Positions 1-16,631 of a stretch of 64,000 nucleotides of DNA are shown in pieces. The stretch's first letter is position 1. Each line of letters opens with the position of its first letter. The stretch comes from Neocallimastix lanati (nom. inval.). Its lineage: Eukaryota > Neocallimastigomycota > Neocallimastigomycetes > Neocallimastigales > Neocallimastigaceae. The notes under the pieces were generated by a model that was given only the letters and a program-made list of their open reading frames with translations, made no database searches and had not been told where the DNA came from. The stretch is taken from contig JACVTC010000032.1 of assembly GCA_016946835.1 (NCBI GenBank), positions 578,501 to 642,500 on the forward strand, read 5' to 3'. The position numbers and the translations under genes are program-made.

Positions 1-1404
1 ATTTATTTTTTCTTAATTTATAATTTCACATTTTTTATAGTTTTTTTTTTTTTTTTTTTATTTTTTTTTTTTTTTTATTTTTCAAAACTAATCTTATTAT
101 TAAAAATAAAAACAAAAAAGTAAACATAAGTAAAAGTATATATATATTATAATTATTAAAAAAAAATGTAATATTATAAAAATACGGAAATTAATTTAAG
201 AAAAAAAAAAAAGATAAACATTTAATTTAGACATAATTAATATTAAAATAATAATAATAAAAAAAAGATAAAGATAAACAAGCAATTTAGAAATAAATAA
301 TATTAAAATAATAATAATAATAAATGATAAAGATAAACAAACAATTTAGAAATAAATAATATTAAAATAATAATAATAAAAAGATAAAGATAAACAAGCA
401 ATTTCAGAAACAAATAATATTAACATAATAATAATAATAATAATAAAAAGATAAAGATAAATAAGCAATTTAGGAAGAATTAATATTGTAATAATAATAA
501 AAAGATAAAGATAAATAAGCAATTTAGGAAGAATTAATATTGTAATAATAATAAAACAAAAGGATAAAATAAAGAAATAGAAGTAATTTAGAAAGATTAA
601 ATATATTTTTTTTTTTTAAAAAAAAGATAAAGAATAAACAAGCATTTAGAAAGAATTAATATTAAAATAAATATAAATTAATTTATTAATCATAAATAAA
701 AAAAAATAAAGTTCAAACTGAAATATTTAAAAATAGAAAAAATTAAGAAGTAATAAGATTTAGAATAACAGAGAAAAGTATAATAAAATGATAATATAAA
801 AAAGAATAAAAAAGAATATATATTTTATAATAAATAAATAATGAAAATAAAAAACCTGAATGTAAAAAATAAAAAATAGTAGAATTAAAATAAGAGATAT
901 ATTTATTTATAAAATAATAAAATAATAATAAAAAATAAAAATATGAAAAATGTATTTTATTTATTATTAGTATTATTGAAAATAATATATTATATTAAAA
1001 CCAAAAATATAAAGTAAATAAATAAATATTGAATTTGAATTTAATATAAAAAATAAAAACGAAATGAATATTATTATATATGTATACATAAATAAATATT
1101 GTATTTCAGGATATAGTAAAATATAAGAAATTGTTAATGTTTATAAGTATACATTTGAAGTTTCAATATATAAATTGTAAATTGGATTAAATTAAATAAT
1201 TTAAAATTTTTTAATAATTATTAAAATAATAATAAAGCTTTTTTTAATCAATGAATAATAATAATAAAAGGAAAATTAGTTTTATTTAATATTTTATAAA
1301 ACATATTATATATATAATATTTTAAAAAATAAAATGAATAATATAAAAATGATATTAAATATAAATTTATAATTTAATTAATATAATTAAAATGAAAGAA
1401 TAAA
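1..1404. other. AT-rich flank without a recognised gene
   Basis: Almost pure A/T sequence with short homopolymers. I see no coding exon with splice signals. A diverged minisatellite occupies about 195-660 and is listed separately. The last part, just before the ATG at 1405, is presumably the RhoGDI promoter region, but no clear promoter motif can be singled out in such AT-rich DNA. Confidence 0.7.
195..665. repeat. minisatellite, about 8 copies of a 54-62 bp unit
   Basis: A unit built around GATAAAGATAAACAAGC, AATTTAGAAA and AATATTAAAATAATAATAAT recurs about eight times head to tail. Two neighbouring copies (about 440-545) are nearly identical; the outer ones have diverged. The variable number of AAT triplets at the unit junction suggests that microsatellite slippage and unit duplication acted together. 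Confidence 0.8.
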
Positions 1405-2771
1405 ATGTCTAATCCAAACATTGATCAACCAGTAAACAACGGTGATTCTTTAGAAGATCTTAACCCAGTAAGTATATTATAATAAATTATTAAAAAGTAA
1501 TTTTAAGCTAATAATGTTTGTTATTTTTTTTATTTTTAAAAGACCCAAACTGAAGGATACAAGGTTGGTGAAAAGAAAACTATTGATGAATTGAAAAATC
1601 TTGATGCCGAAGATGAAAGTTTAAACAAATGGAAAGAAGTAAATATAATGATAAATATAATAATAATTAAAGAAAAATAAATTAACTAGAAAAAATATTA
1701 TTATAAATATAATATTAAATAGTCCTTAGGTCTTAAGGCAGCTGTTGGTAAATATATAGAAGTGGTATATGATATAACAAAAAAGAAAAATTTTAGAAGA
1801 TAAAATTAAAATATTTAAAATTTATTAATTTAATAGGTCCAGCCGATGACCCACGTAAGGTTGTTGTATTATCTCTTGCTATGGTAATTGATGGTAGAGA
1901 TGATGTTGTATTAGATGTTTCTGATCAAGGTATATAGTAATTTAATAATAAATAAACTAAAGATGTTGATACTAAAATATTTTAAATTTTAAAGCAAAAA
2001 TTCCTACTCTTAAAGATAATCCAATAGTTATTAAGGAAGGTGTTACATACAAATTAAAGATTACTTTCAAGTAAGTGATTTTATTTATTAAATATTTCTT
2101 AATTTAAGATAGTAATTAACAAGTATATTTTATAGGATTCAACATGAAGTGGTCTCCGGTTTAAAATATCTTCATGTTGTAAAGAGAAAGGGAATTAAGG
2201 GTAAGCAATAAAATTTCTATAATTTATTATGAATAAATTTTAAAAATTTTATTAAATAAATTTATTATTTTTAATAGTTGACAGAGATGAAGAAATGATT
2301 GGTAGTTTTGGTCCAAAGCTTGAACCTTATGAAAAAACAGTAATAATAAAGAATTAAATAGTAATAAATTGAAATTGAAATTAAAATACTAATTAAAAAT
2401 AATTAAACAAAAATTACATATATAATAGTTCCCAGCTGAAGTAGCCCCAAGTGGTTTAATTTCGCGTGGTCACTACACCGTTAAAAGTCGTTTCGTTGAT
2501 GATGATAATGTTTGCCATTTAGAATTCGAATGGGTATATATTATAATTTAAATTATTTTAATAAAAATTTTATAAAAATATAATAAAATATTAATAATTA
2601 TTTTAAATATTTGTAATAATTCTAAATGAAAATTTTCTAAATACAGAGTTTTGATATTAAAAAAGGTATATTTATAATTCATTATAAACTTTAATAATAA
2701 TAATAATAAATTTATTGTATAATTAATATATATTTAAATTTAATATAATATAAATAACAGATTGGGAATAA
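1405..2771 (+). CDS. RDI1: Rho GDP-dissociation inhibitor (RhoGDI)
   Basis: RhoGDI binds prenylated Rho/Rac/Cdc42 GTPases in the cytosol, keeps them GDP-bound and extracts them from membranes. Ten exons (1405-1467, 1543-1638, 1723-1747, 1837-1929, 1995-2070, 2136-2200, 2278-2339, 2429-2533, 2647-2665, 2761-2771) with GT...AG introns of about 60-115 bp add up to 615 nt, or 204 residues plus stop, the usual family size. The N-terminal arm contains the YKVGEKKTIDEL stretch. The immunoglobulin-like domain follows, with family motifs such as DPRKVVVLSLAM, GVTYKLKITFK, FPAEVAPSGLISRGHYTVKS and a C-terminal KKDWE. The phase works at every junction. Two exons are very small (19 and 11 nt). Confident from family motifs; the start is the first ATG in the only open frame. 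Confidence 0.95.
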
Positions 2772-3355
2772 GCTATTTAATTTATTATTAATTAAATAGT
2801 GAAACAAATCGAAAGAGAATCAACAAAAATTGTTAGATTTTTAATGATAATGAATATAAAAAAAATAAAAAATAAAAAATTAAAAAATAAAATAAAAAAA
2901 TTTATATATAATAATAATTTTATATATATATATAAAAAGAATAATTAAAAAAAAAAAAAAAAAAAAAAAAAATGAAGTAAATATTCAAAATGAATAATAA
3001 ACAGAAGCATAAAACAATTATTCGTTAGGAAAAATTATATATAAAGTATATAATAAATAATATAATAAATAACAAACAAAACAAAAACAAAAATATAATA
3101 AAATAAAAAAAAATATATATATATATATTTTAATGAAAAATAAAGAAGTAGAATAATTACTTTAAAGTTTGTGTTAATAGTTTTACATCATATTTTAATT
3201 ATTATTTTTTTTTATTCATAAATATGAAAATTTATAAATAATTTTATTATGAACAAATTTTAAATTTCTATAATGTACAAAAATTTTTTTATATAATATG
3301 TATACAAAAAGTTTTATTCAAAAAAAAAAAAAAAAAAAACTAAGAATATGGAGTA
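2772..3355. other. intergenic, A-rich
   Basis: No coding signal. It contains long A runs (about 2946-2971 and 3320-3338) and TA repeats, and presumably holds the RhoGDI 3' end. Confidence 0.6.
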
Positions 3356-3359
3356 ATAA

Positions 3360-3751
3360 TTTATAATAGTTATAGTAATATTAGTAATAGTATTATTAGT
3401 AATGTTAGTAATAGTATTGAAAATAATGAGTATGTTGATTCTAGTGTGTGTGAAAAAGTGTTTAATTTCCTTCTTGGAGGAAGAAGTATTAATAACAGTA
3501 CAAAGGAATGGAAGGATCTATTTAGGTGCTAGATGAAATCAGGTGCTTATTCTGATACTCCATTCTTGGTGGTTACTACGGCTCTTCTTCAATCAATTAT
3601 ACCTATTGCTATTGGCCAGCAATGGTCTTTGTTCAATAGGTTCAAATCGAATGGTACTACTACTACTACCAAAAACGTCAATGCTGAAGAAACAGTAAGA
3701 CAGGCCAGCAGGGCTAGCACAACCCATGAAGATCATAATTTTGTATCTTAA
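3360..3751 (+). pseudogene. broken remnant of an unidentified protein gene
   Basis: A short island with visibly higher GC and ordinary codon use stands out from the AT-rich surroundings. One reading frame is open from about 3360 to 3751 except for a single TAG at 3530-3532. The part before the stop reads like a folded protein (SVCEKVFNFLLGGRSINN, then STKEWKDLF). The part after it includes a hydrophobic stretch (FLVVTTALLQSIIPIAIG), which could be a membrane segment, then a Thr-rich tail ending HEDHNFVS. I do not recognise the family. The lack of splice sites and the isolated position suggest a retrocopied or otherwise displaced fragment of a larger gene. A stop-suppressed short gene is the weaker alternative. 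Confidence 0.45.
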
Positions 3752-3760
3752 AATTATGAT
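3732..3760. repeat. perfect 11-bp inverted repeat, 7-nt loop
   Basis: ATCATAATTTT at 3732-3742 pairs perfectly with AAAATTATGAT at 3750-3760 across the loop GTATCTT. It overlaps the end of the reading frame above, whose stop lies in the loop/right arm. Confidence 0.85.
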
Positions 3761-3782
3761 TAACATTGTGAAGTCAAAATTA

Positions 3783-3806
3783 ATTATTATACTTCAGTAT
3801 AATAAT
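3783..3806. repeat. perfect 10-bp hairpin with TTCA loop, flanked by direct repeats
   Basis: ATTATTATAC (3783-3792) pairs with GTATAATAAT (3797-3806) around TTCA. The direct repeat TTGTGAAGTC lies on each side, just upstream of the stem (about 3765-3775) and just downstream (about 3811-3821). Confidence 0.85.
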
Positions 3807-3829
3807 GCCCTTGTGAAGTCTTACAGATA

Positions 3830-4465
3830 TTAATTAAATGAAACTAGAATACATTATACCATTATTTTATTTTATTTTGTGTTTTTTTTTTTTTTTGTTT
3901 ATTTTTTATCTTTTTTTTCTTTTTATTACATGTATTTTATCATATATTTAATTAATAAAGATGAAACAAGTTTGCTGCAGTTAAAAAATATATATATATA
4001 TATAATAAATTCTTAAATAATATAAATGTGATTATATTATTTAAAAACCACTATATATTATATGCATTATACAAATGTAAATAATTCTATAATTGATAAT
4101 TATAATATTGTTTATTTAATTTTTTATTTTAATATATAATATCCATTACATATTACTTGGTATTAACAATATTATTTTTTAACTATTAGCTTATTAATAA
4201 ATTATGAATATTTTCATATATATATATATATTTTTTTTATGTAATTTAATTATTTCTATTATTTGTTTTATTATACAGATACAGTTTATAAAGAGATATA
4301 GTTATAGATATTAATTTTTATTGTGACTATATTTAATTTTATTTAAATTCCATAAAAGCAAAGAATAGTTATTATCATATTATAAGTTATTATTATTATT
4401 ATATTTATAAATATTATTATAAACAAAACCAGTGTATTTTATGATTTGTTTTGCAAATTATTATA
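3830..4465. other. intergenic between converging units
   Basis: AT-rich with TA-rich runs and homopolymers; no gene seen. It lies between the remnant on the + strand and the end of the minus-strand LRR/PP2C-like gene, so probably holds the latter's 3' end. Confidence 0.6.
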
Positions 4466-8275
<3,810 letters not shown>

Positions 8276-8923
8276 TATGATTTTATTACTTTTATATTTT
8301 CTAATGCAAAGTCTTTATAAATAATATATTTAAAGACATTAATTTGTTATTTATTTATTTATTTATTTATTATACTAATAATTACTTAGTAATATTTATA
8401 ATTAATGTAATGATTTAAATATAAATTAGAAAATACAAATTTTAATGTATATATTTTAATATCAAAGATAATTGTTATATACAATAATAATAATAACAAT
8501 AGTTTTTAATAATAAAAATTATTTATATTCATAATTTATTATAATAATAATTATTATATAATTATTATTATTGTTTTATTATTACTATTATTTTTATTTT
8601 TACTTTTTTTTATTATTTTTAATTCTCGGAAAATACAAATTTTCAAAATTAAGATTTATACTTAATTAAATATATATAATACTAAATTAAATATAATGTA
8701 AATTACTCTAAGCTTTAATCAAGAAATAAAAATTAAATAATAATTTCCAATAATTTTTTTTTTTTTTTTTAAATTTATATAAAGTTTAAATATTAATTTT
8801 CACAAACTTTATTTATATATAGAATATTATGAAATAAATATCTAAAAAATAAATATAAATAAATAATTAATGACAAAAATAAAATGTTAAATTTTCTTTT
8901 AATCTTGTTTTATCTTAGTTTAT
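8276..8923. other. upstream region of the LRR/PP2C-like gene
   Basis: AT-rich with short ATTT and AATA repeats and T runs; no coding signal. It should contain the promoter of the minus-strand gene starting at 8275. Confidence 0.6.
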
Positions 8924-9128
<205 letters not shown>

Positions 9129-9190
9129 TAATATCAATATTAAAAATAAATGCATATCTATACTAATATCAATGATAATAATAAAAGCAA

Positions 9191-9647
<457 letters not shown>

Positions 9648-9666
<19 letters not shown>

Positions 9667-9923
9667 CTGAGACTCTTAATCTATTATTGTTTAATATTTA
9701 TTTATTAATAATTAGATATATAACGCAAGTGTTATATAAATGGTTAACAAAGATTTAAAGTACGGATAAAATTACATGTTTTTATATTTAATTGTGGCTT
9801 GTTCTAGATACATACTAATTTATATTTTAATTTATAATTACAATATATTTAATATAATTTAATATTTTATTAAACTTAAGCTAGACTATAACTTTATATT
9901 AATAAAATTAACATACGTTAACA
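9648..9923 (-). repeat. copia-1 LTR, 3' copy
   Basis: In minus-strand sense it begins TGTTAACG and ends TTACA. It is preceded, in that sense, by a purine-rich primer tract read from 9924-9936 (GAGGGGGAG). It matches the copy at 15815-16087 nearly base for base. Confidence 0.92.
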
Positions 9924-9935
9924 CTCCCCCTCAAA

Positions 9936-12900
9936 TTAGATTTTTTTAATATTAAAAATCTTATTTGCAAATATACACATTTTTGTACCATTAACATCTT
10001 TAGTGAGAGCGTCAGCTAACATTTCTTTTGTATCTTTGTATTCTAATTTTACTTTCCTTTTTACTATATTATCTCTATTAAAATGAAATCTAATATCTAT
10101 GTGTTTTAACTTTGTATTGATTTCACCATTTTCAATAGTTATTTTACTTGCTAAATTATCTGTGAAAATGGTAATTGTTTTATTATAATTTATTAATTCT
10201 TTTAAAATATTTCTGATCCATAGAATTTTTTTAATATTTTCGGATGTGCTAATGTATTCTGCTTCTGCTGTAGACGTAGCTACACATGTTTGTTTTTTAG
10301 AAATCCAGCATATGGGACTGTTTCCCATAAGTATTATTCCACCAGACGTAGATTTCCTGTCATTTAGATCACCTCCAAAATCGGCATCAGTGTATGCTAT
10401 TATTTCCCCTTGTCCATCATATACAATTTTATAATCTTTAGTACTATTTATATATCTGAAAATATTTGTTATTTTATTCCAGTCTGATATTGTGGGTTTT
10501 TCTGATTTTCTGGCAGCCTTGTTCACGGAGAATGCGATATCTGGCCTTGTGCATTTTGATAGATATATTAAGGAACCTATAGCACTCTTGTAGATTGTTT
10601 TATTGAAAGGTTTATTATTTTCAGAGATAGTGTTGTCTCCTGTGCATGGTGTTTTTCTTTTTCTCATTTCTTTTATATTAAATTTGTCTAACATATTATT
10701 TATAAAACTATTTTGTGATATAATATATTTATTCTTTTGTTTTTCAATTTTTATGCCAAGTATGAATTCGGCTGGTCCACAATTTGATATTTTAAATTTT
10801 TCTTTAATTTTTGTAATTATATTTTGTATTTCTTTGTCTTCACCAGTTATGATCATATCGTCTACATATAAACCTATGATGCATTTGGTTTTATTATTCT
10901 TTGAATATTTAAATATACACTTTTCAGATTTTATTTGTTTAAATCCATTTTTATTTAAAAATTTTGTAATCGTTTGGTTCCATTGCCTACCGGATTGTTT
11001 TAATCCGTATAGTGCTTTATTGAGTTTCCAGAATCCCCGCCCAAAGTTAGTATCACCTAGTGGAATAGTAGTGTAAATATCAGTATCTAATGGAGCGTTG
11101 AGATACGCAGCTTTAATATCTAATTGGTAGATATTCCAATTAAACTTAGCTGCTAAAGCGATAATAAGCTTTAATCCATCAATGTTTAAGGTAGGAGAAT
11201 AAGTAGGTTCATAATCAATACCTCTACGTTGTTTAAAACCTCTAGCAACTAGGCGAGCTTTAAATCTAACAATATTATTATTAGAATCTTTTTTGGTAGC
11301 AAAAACCCATTTTGTCGAAATAAGATTTTTGTTTTTAGGAATGTAATTAACGATGGACATAACATTATTATTGTATAAATTATTAAGTTCATCTTGTATA
11401 GCTTTATACCAGTAATTTTTATTAGGACAATTAATAGCTTCATTAAAACTATTAGGTGTATCAGAGTAAATTGTAAAAACCATTTTTTCATTATTGGAAA
11501 CATCATATTTAGGCCGAGAGATATCATTAGTAATATTAGAGAAAGTTTCAGGACTTAAAGGACGTTTGAGTACGGACTGATTGTTAATCCCTGTCATATT
11601 ATCAGACATATTTACATCTTGGTCAGAAATAATGGAAATAATATTATTATTAATGTAATTAGTATCAGAACCTAAATCATGGTTAATAGAATAAGAATCC
11701 TGGGGAGTTTTATCGCCAATAGGAATAACATCATTTTCATCTAAATTTGAACAATTAGAATTGTTAATTGATAGATTATAATCAACAACATTATCTAGTA
11801 AATTTTCATTAGTAGCAATAATATTATTATTAAAATTGTCATCTTTAATATATTTAGTGACAGAATCTTCATTATTTAAAGATTTATTAAGGGAAAGTTT
11901 AAATGTTTTATCAAAAGTATCATTTGTTACAGATGTATTGATTTTATTATTATCATTAATTATATTTTTATTATTGACATTTTGAAAAAAAATTTTATTA
12001 ATAAATTTTTGATTAATTTTTGAAAAATTTTTAAGTTTCATAGATTTATTACTGTTATCATTAATTTTATGTAACTTATTATCTTTATCAATAAATGTAT
12101 TAAAAGATTTTAATTTAGTGGAATTATTATTCATAATGTTATTATTCTTCGTCATTATTGGGTCTGAATTTAAATTATGAGATTTAATTATTTTACCATT
12201 ATCCAATGGTTGTAAATTAAATTTTTCTTCATTTTTTGAATAATTTTTATTATTAAAATTTTTTTCATTTTTAAATTTAGAAATATCAATATTTTCTTTA
12301 AGCGTTTTTACAGGAGTACTGGCAGGGGAATTTTCGGTTGGCTTGGAATCATTTATATTTGAGTTAACAGTATTAATCAGAGTCGGTAAAACGATATCAT
12401 TTTTACAGGATTTTTTACTATATTCCTTATGGGTAATTGAAGGATTTTCAGCATCTTTTCCTTTTTCTGCCCAATTATGTTTATTTTTATAATAATAACT
12501 GCATTCACCTTTTTCAATGTAAGAATTATTTACCACATTTTTTAATGAATGATTCAAATTATTTTTATTGTTTACATGGATATTGGTAAATATAAAATCA
12601 TTATTATTATTATTTAAAGAATTGTTATTGACATTTTGAAGTATATTTTGGTTTTCAAGTACTGTGTTAGTATTTTGTTTATTATAATTTTTATTTAAAC
12701 GAACTATATTATTGTTACTATGTTTTACATTAGTTGAAATTTCATTATTTACCTCAGAAATTACATTTGAATTAATATTATTTTTTGCGTATAAATTATT
12801 TTGTTCTAAAGTAATATTGTGTTTATTGTTATGTGTGTTATTTGTTTTATTAAAATCCAATAGTTTATTTGTTTTTGTGTCCTTTTCTAAGGTTATGGTT

Positions 12901-14411
12901 TTAATTTTGTTATTTTTATTGTTTAAATTAATTATATCGTCGTTGTTAATATTATAAACCATATTTTCTTTACCTTTATCTATATTTTTATTATTATTCA
13001 TATTATCTAAAGTATTAATAATTATTTTCGTGTTATTATCATGTAAATTATTTTCTGCTTCTATTTTATTATCCTCGTTATCCATGTTCATATTATTTAA
13101 ATTATCGTTTACAATAATGTTATTTAAATCAATATTATTATTATTTTCATTTAAATTATTAATTTCATTGTTTAGAACATTATTTATGTTTTCTATATTA
13201 TTAATTATATTTTCATTTATAATATGATTATTTTCATTATTATTATTATTTACTATATTATTATCAATTTTTGTAAAAGAGAAATATGGGTCCACAAATC
13301 CTTCTTTCTCATATATATAGTTTGCTGGACATTCCTCTAAACATTCTACTTCTCTGACATGGTGTATTCTTTTGTTTTTTATGTCCATAATCCTATATGA
13401 GTAATTTTTCTTGCTGAAACCAAGAAATATTCCTTCCTTTGCTTTTGGAGTGAAATTGGATTTGTTTTCCATATTATCAATATAATAACATTTACATCCA
13501 AAAGTTCTTAAGTGTTTTAAAGAAATACTTTTTCCTGATATGACTTCATCAGGTATTAAATTATTATTTCCTTCATGAGGAATCATATTATACAAATAAG
13601 CCGCATGTCTTACTGCATATTCCCAGAAATTTTCAGATAATTTTGCCCAAAATAATAAAGTTTTAGCTGTGTTTTTTATTGTTTGATTTATCCTTTCGGC
13701 TTTTCCATTATTTTCTGGACAATATGGTGGAGAGAATGATTTTTCAATTCCATTATCTTTACAGTATCTTCTTATTTTCTTATTTTTATATTCTTTACCA
13801 CCATCTGTTTTAAATATTTTAACTTTATAATTATCAAATTGATTGTTAAGGTATTTTAGAAAATCGATTATAATGTCTGGCGCTTCAGCTTTAGATTTTA
13901 AAGTGAAGAGCCAAACTTTCCACGAATATTCGTCCAAGAAAGTTATAAAATATTTTTTGTCATTAATAGAACTGTTATATGGCCCCGAAATGTCAGAGTG
14001 TATAACTTCAAGTATCTTGTTTGATTTACGATTGTTCCCATTATGTGGGGAATGCTTCATTTTTACTACTTTACATTCTTTACATTTTGGGATCTTGATC
14101 TCGTGTAGTTCTAAATGTTTAGAAATATTTCTTATATATTGATGGCCCATTCTTCTGTGCCATATTTCTAGACTGTTTTGTCCTAAATCATCTAATGATA
14201 AAATATTTTGATTATTTATTATACTTTTTGTGTTTATTTTAAATTGATTAAAATCAGTTGATAGAAACGTTCCGATAACATTTTTATCACAGTCAGATAT
14301 AGTCAATTTTACTTTTTCTTGACTTATTGGCTCAATAACGGATGTTATACCTATTTTTGCGAATTCGATGGCACTTATCAAGTTTTTATGTGCCTTTTTT
14401 GAATATAACAC
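9936..14411 (-). other. copia-1 pol region (integrase, RT, RNase H)
   Basis: In minus-strand order I see the GAG-pre-integrase zinc motif (HRRMGHQ, CKECK), an integrase core with HSDISGP, FKTDGGKEY and the downstream ENNGKAERINQ (DDE triad), an Asn-rich linker of several hundred residues, the copia RT core with KARLVARGFKQ and YVDDMIITG, and a C-terminal RNase H with YTDADFGGD and STAEAEY. This part of the element appears whole. Confidence 0.92.
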
Positions 14412-14497
14412 TTTGTTTAATTTTATATGGTAGTTGTTTATGGTAAATTCACAACTACCATATCCTTCAAAGTCTAAAGTAGTATTGTTTGCACATC

Positions 14498-15774
14498 TTA
14501 GTTGTAAAAATCTTCTTTATAATCTTTCAAAAGGTTTTTATCATTAGTTACATGTTCGTAAGCTCCACTATCATAATACCATTCAACTGTTTCGTTACTT
14601 TCTATATTTCTTTCAATTATGTTTACAGATTTTTCATCATTATTTATATTATATGGTTCATTTATTGATTCAATTAGCAAAGCATCATTAATATGTGGTT
14701 CACATAATAGTCTGATGTCTTCAAAATTATCATCTCTTTCGCTGTCACTTTCTTCATATTTAGAAGTTATTTTTTCCACTAAACCAAATGATTTTAATTG
14801 TTTTTCTTCATTTTTATGGTTTTTCTGGTAGAGTGATTGTTGCCTCCCTTCCTTTTTGTTTTCTCTTGCTTTCATATTGTATTTACAATCTTTTGTGAGA
14901 TGTCCTCTTATCTCACAAATATGACAATATAAATTTTTGTTAGTTTTGTTATTGTTTCTGTTTATTTTCTTAACAAAACCTTTTCCTTTATGATAGTTTT
15001 TATTTTTATAACGTTTTTCAATTAGATCTATATCCATTGGATCATCATGATCATCATGTTCATCCATTGTATTTTCCCAATTTTCTAGATATGATCTAGC
15101 TGAAATTCTATCTTTTATACTTTCATATAATTGTCTGGCGGTAGTTTCTAAAGTTACATCTATAATGTTTTTAAAGTCATTTGGTAAAATATTGAACATG
15201 TACTTTAATTTTTCCCTTCAGTCAAATTTACTCCGGCATCTTCCATTTCACCGAATATTTCATTTACGCTATCAGCCATCTTCATTATTTGGCTGCAGTC
15301 ATTTGCCTTAAGTTTTCGCAATTTCTTGAGCCAGTATTCCGTGTCATTATTCTTATCACCGTATTTTGAAGTTAGTTTTTCCATAATTGTGAATGTTTTC
15401 TTCATTCTACTAACTTCCCTTAATATTTTTTCTTCAACGTTTTGAATCACCATAAGCATTAACTGAGAGTCTTTCTCTTCTGCTTTAGCAATGATTCTAT
15501 TTCGGTTATGAGTAAACACTTCATTGTAGTTTACATTTTCTCCATGATTTAATTGTAATTCCTCAATAATCTTCAGGATAGCTTTTACCGTCTTAGATTC
15601 TTCATTAGGATTAAGCATATAGTTATTATCCTTCAGGTGAGAGATAACATCTTCTTCAATGAATTCTTCCATTCCATATCTCCTAGCTGCAGTCATGATA
15701 AGGAAATTCCATGTGGCAAAATTGGATACACCACGAAGACGTTGGTCCTTAGCTAAGTTAAATTGATAGGCCAT
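14498..15774 (-). other. copia-1 gag and protease region
   Basis: The gag part starts with MAYQFNLAKDQRLRG near the inner edge of the right LTR. It carries a CCHC zinc knuckle (CHICEIRGHLTKDC) and, toward pol, an aspartic protease signature DSGA within WYYDSGAYEHV. About two breaks separate these parts from each other and from pol. Confidence 0.85.
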
Positions 15775-15814
15775 CTTAATACTTTGTTAAAATCGATTTT
15801 AAAATTTAAAGCTT

Positions 15815-16086
15815 TGTAATTTATTATAGAGTACTGAGACTCTTAATCTATTATTGTTTAATATTTATTTATTAATAATTAGATATATAATGCAAGTGTT
15901 ATATAAATGGTTAACAAAGATTTAAAGTACGGATAAAATTACATGTTTTTATATTTAATTGTGGCTTGTTCTAGATACATATTAATTTATATTTTAATTT
16001 GTAATTACAATATATTTAATATAATTTAATTTATTAAACTTAAGCTAGACTATAACTTTATATTAATAAAATTAACATACGTTAAC

Positions 16087-16087
<1 letters not shown>
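15815..16087 (-). repeat. copia-1 LTR, 5' copy
   Basis: 273-bp LTR flanking the gag side. The ends are TG...CA as in the left copy. The sequence outside (16088 on) is (AAT)n. Confidence 0.92.

Positions 16088-16160
<73 letters not shown>
16088..16160. repeat. (AAT)n right of copia-1
   Basis: About 24 AAT repeats immediately after the LTR; the counterpart of the long array at 9193-9622. Confidence 0.9.
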
Positions 16161-16161
<1 letters not shown>

Positions 16162-16284
16162 TGATAAAGAATTTTCAAGATATTAAGTAAATTTTATGAA
16201 AAAATGTAAACAAAGAAAATGAATACAAATGTATCAAATTAATGTATTAGAAAATTTATATTAAATTAAAATTTTATATTCTTT

Positions 16285-16289
16285 AAAGT
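16285..16289. repeat. target duplication AAAGT of copia-2 (left)
   Basis: AAAGT immediately precedes the TG of the left LTR and is repeated at 28666-28670 directly after the right LTR. Confidence 0.9.
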
Positions 16290-16501
16290 TGTTATAGTTC
16301 AACATATATTTTAACTTTTGTACATTAAAGTATTATAAATATTTATAATATTTGATTATGAAATAATTTGTAAAATATAAAAAAGAAAATTTTTTTATGA
16401 AATTAATATTTTGAGTTTTTTAAATACTTTATTAAATCATATAAATTAATAAATAATAAATAAAATTTAATTGAATAATAATATATTTTGTTGTGTACAC
16501 A
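16290..16501 (+). repeat. copia-2 LTR, 5' copy (212 bp)
   Basis: Starts TGTTATAG and ends GTACACA. It aligns along its length with the right copy, which is longer because of an internal duplication. Confidence 0.88.
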
Positions 16502-16631
16502 TCATATCTTATATTGACTCCTTAACAGATTAAGAGTCTCATATATCAAGAGACCTATTATTAATTTTAATTTTTAAAACGTTTTAATGATTTTAATGAT
16601 TTTGCAATATAATTAATTATTTTTTATATTA

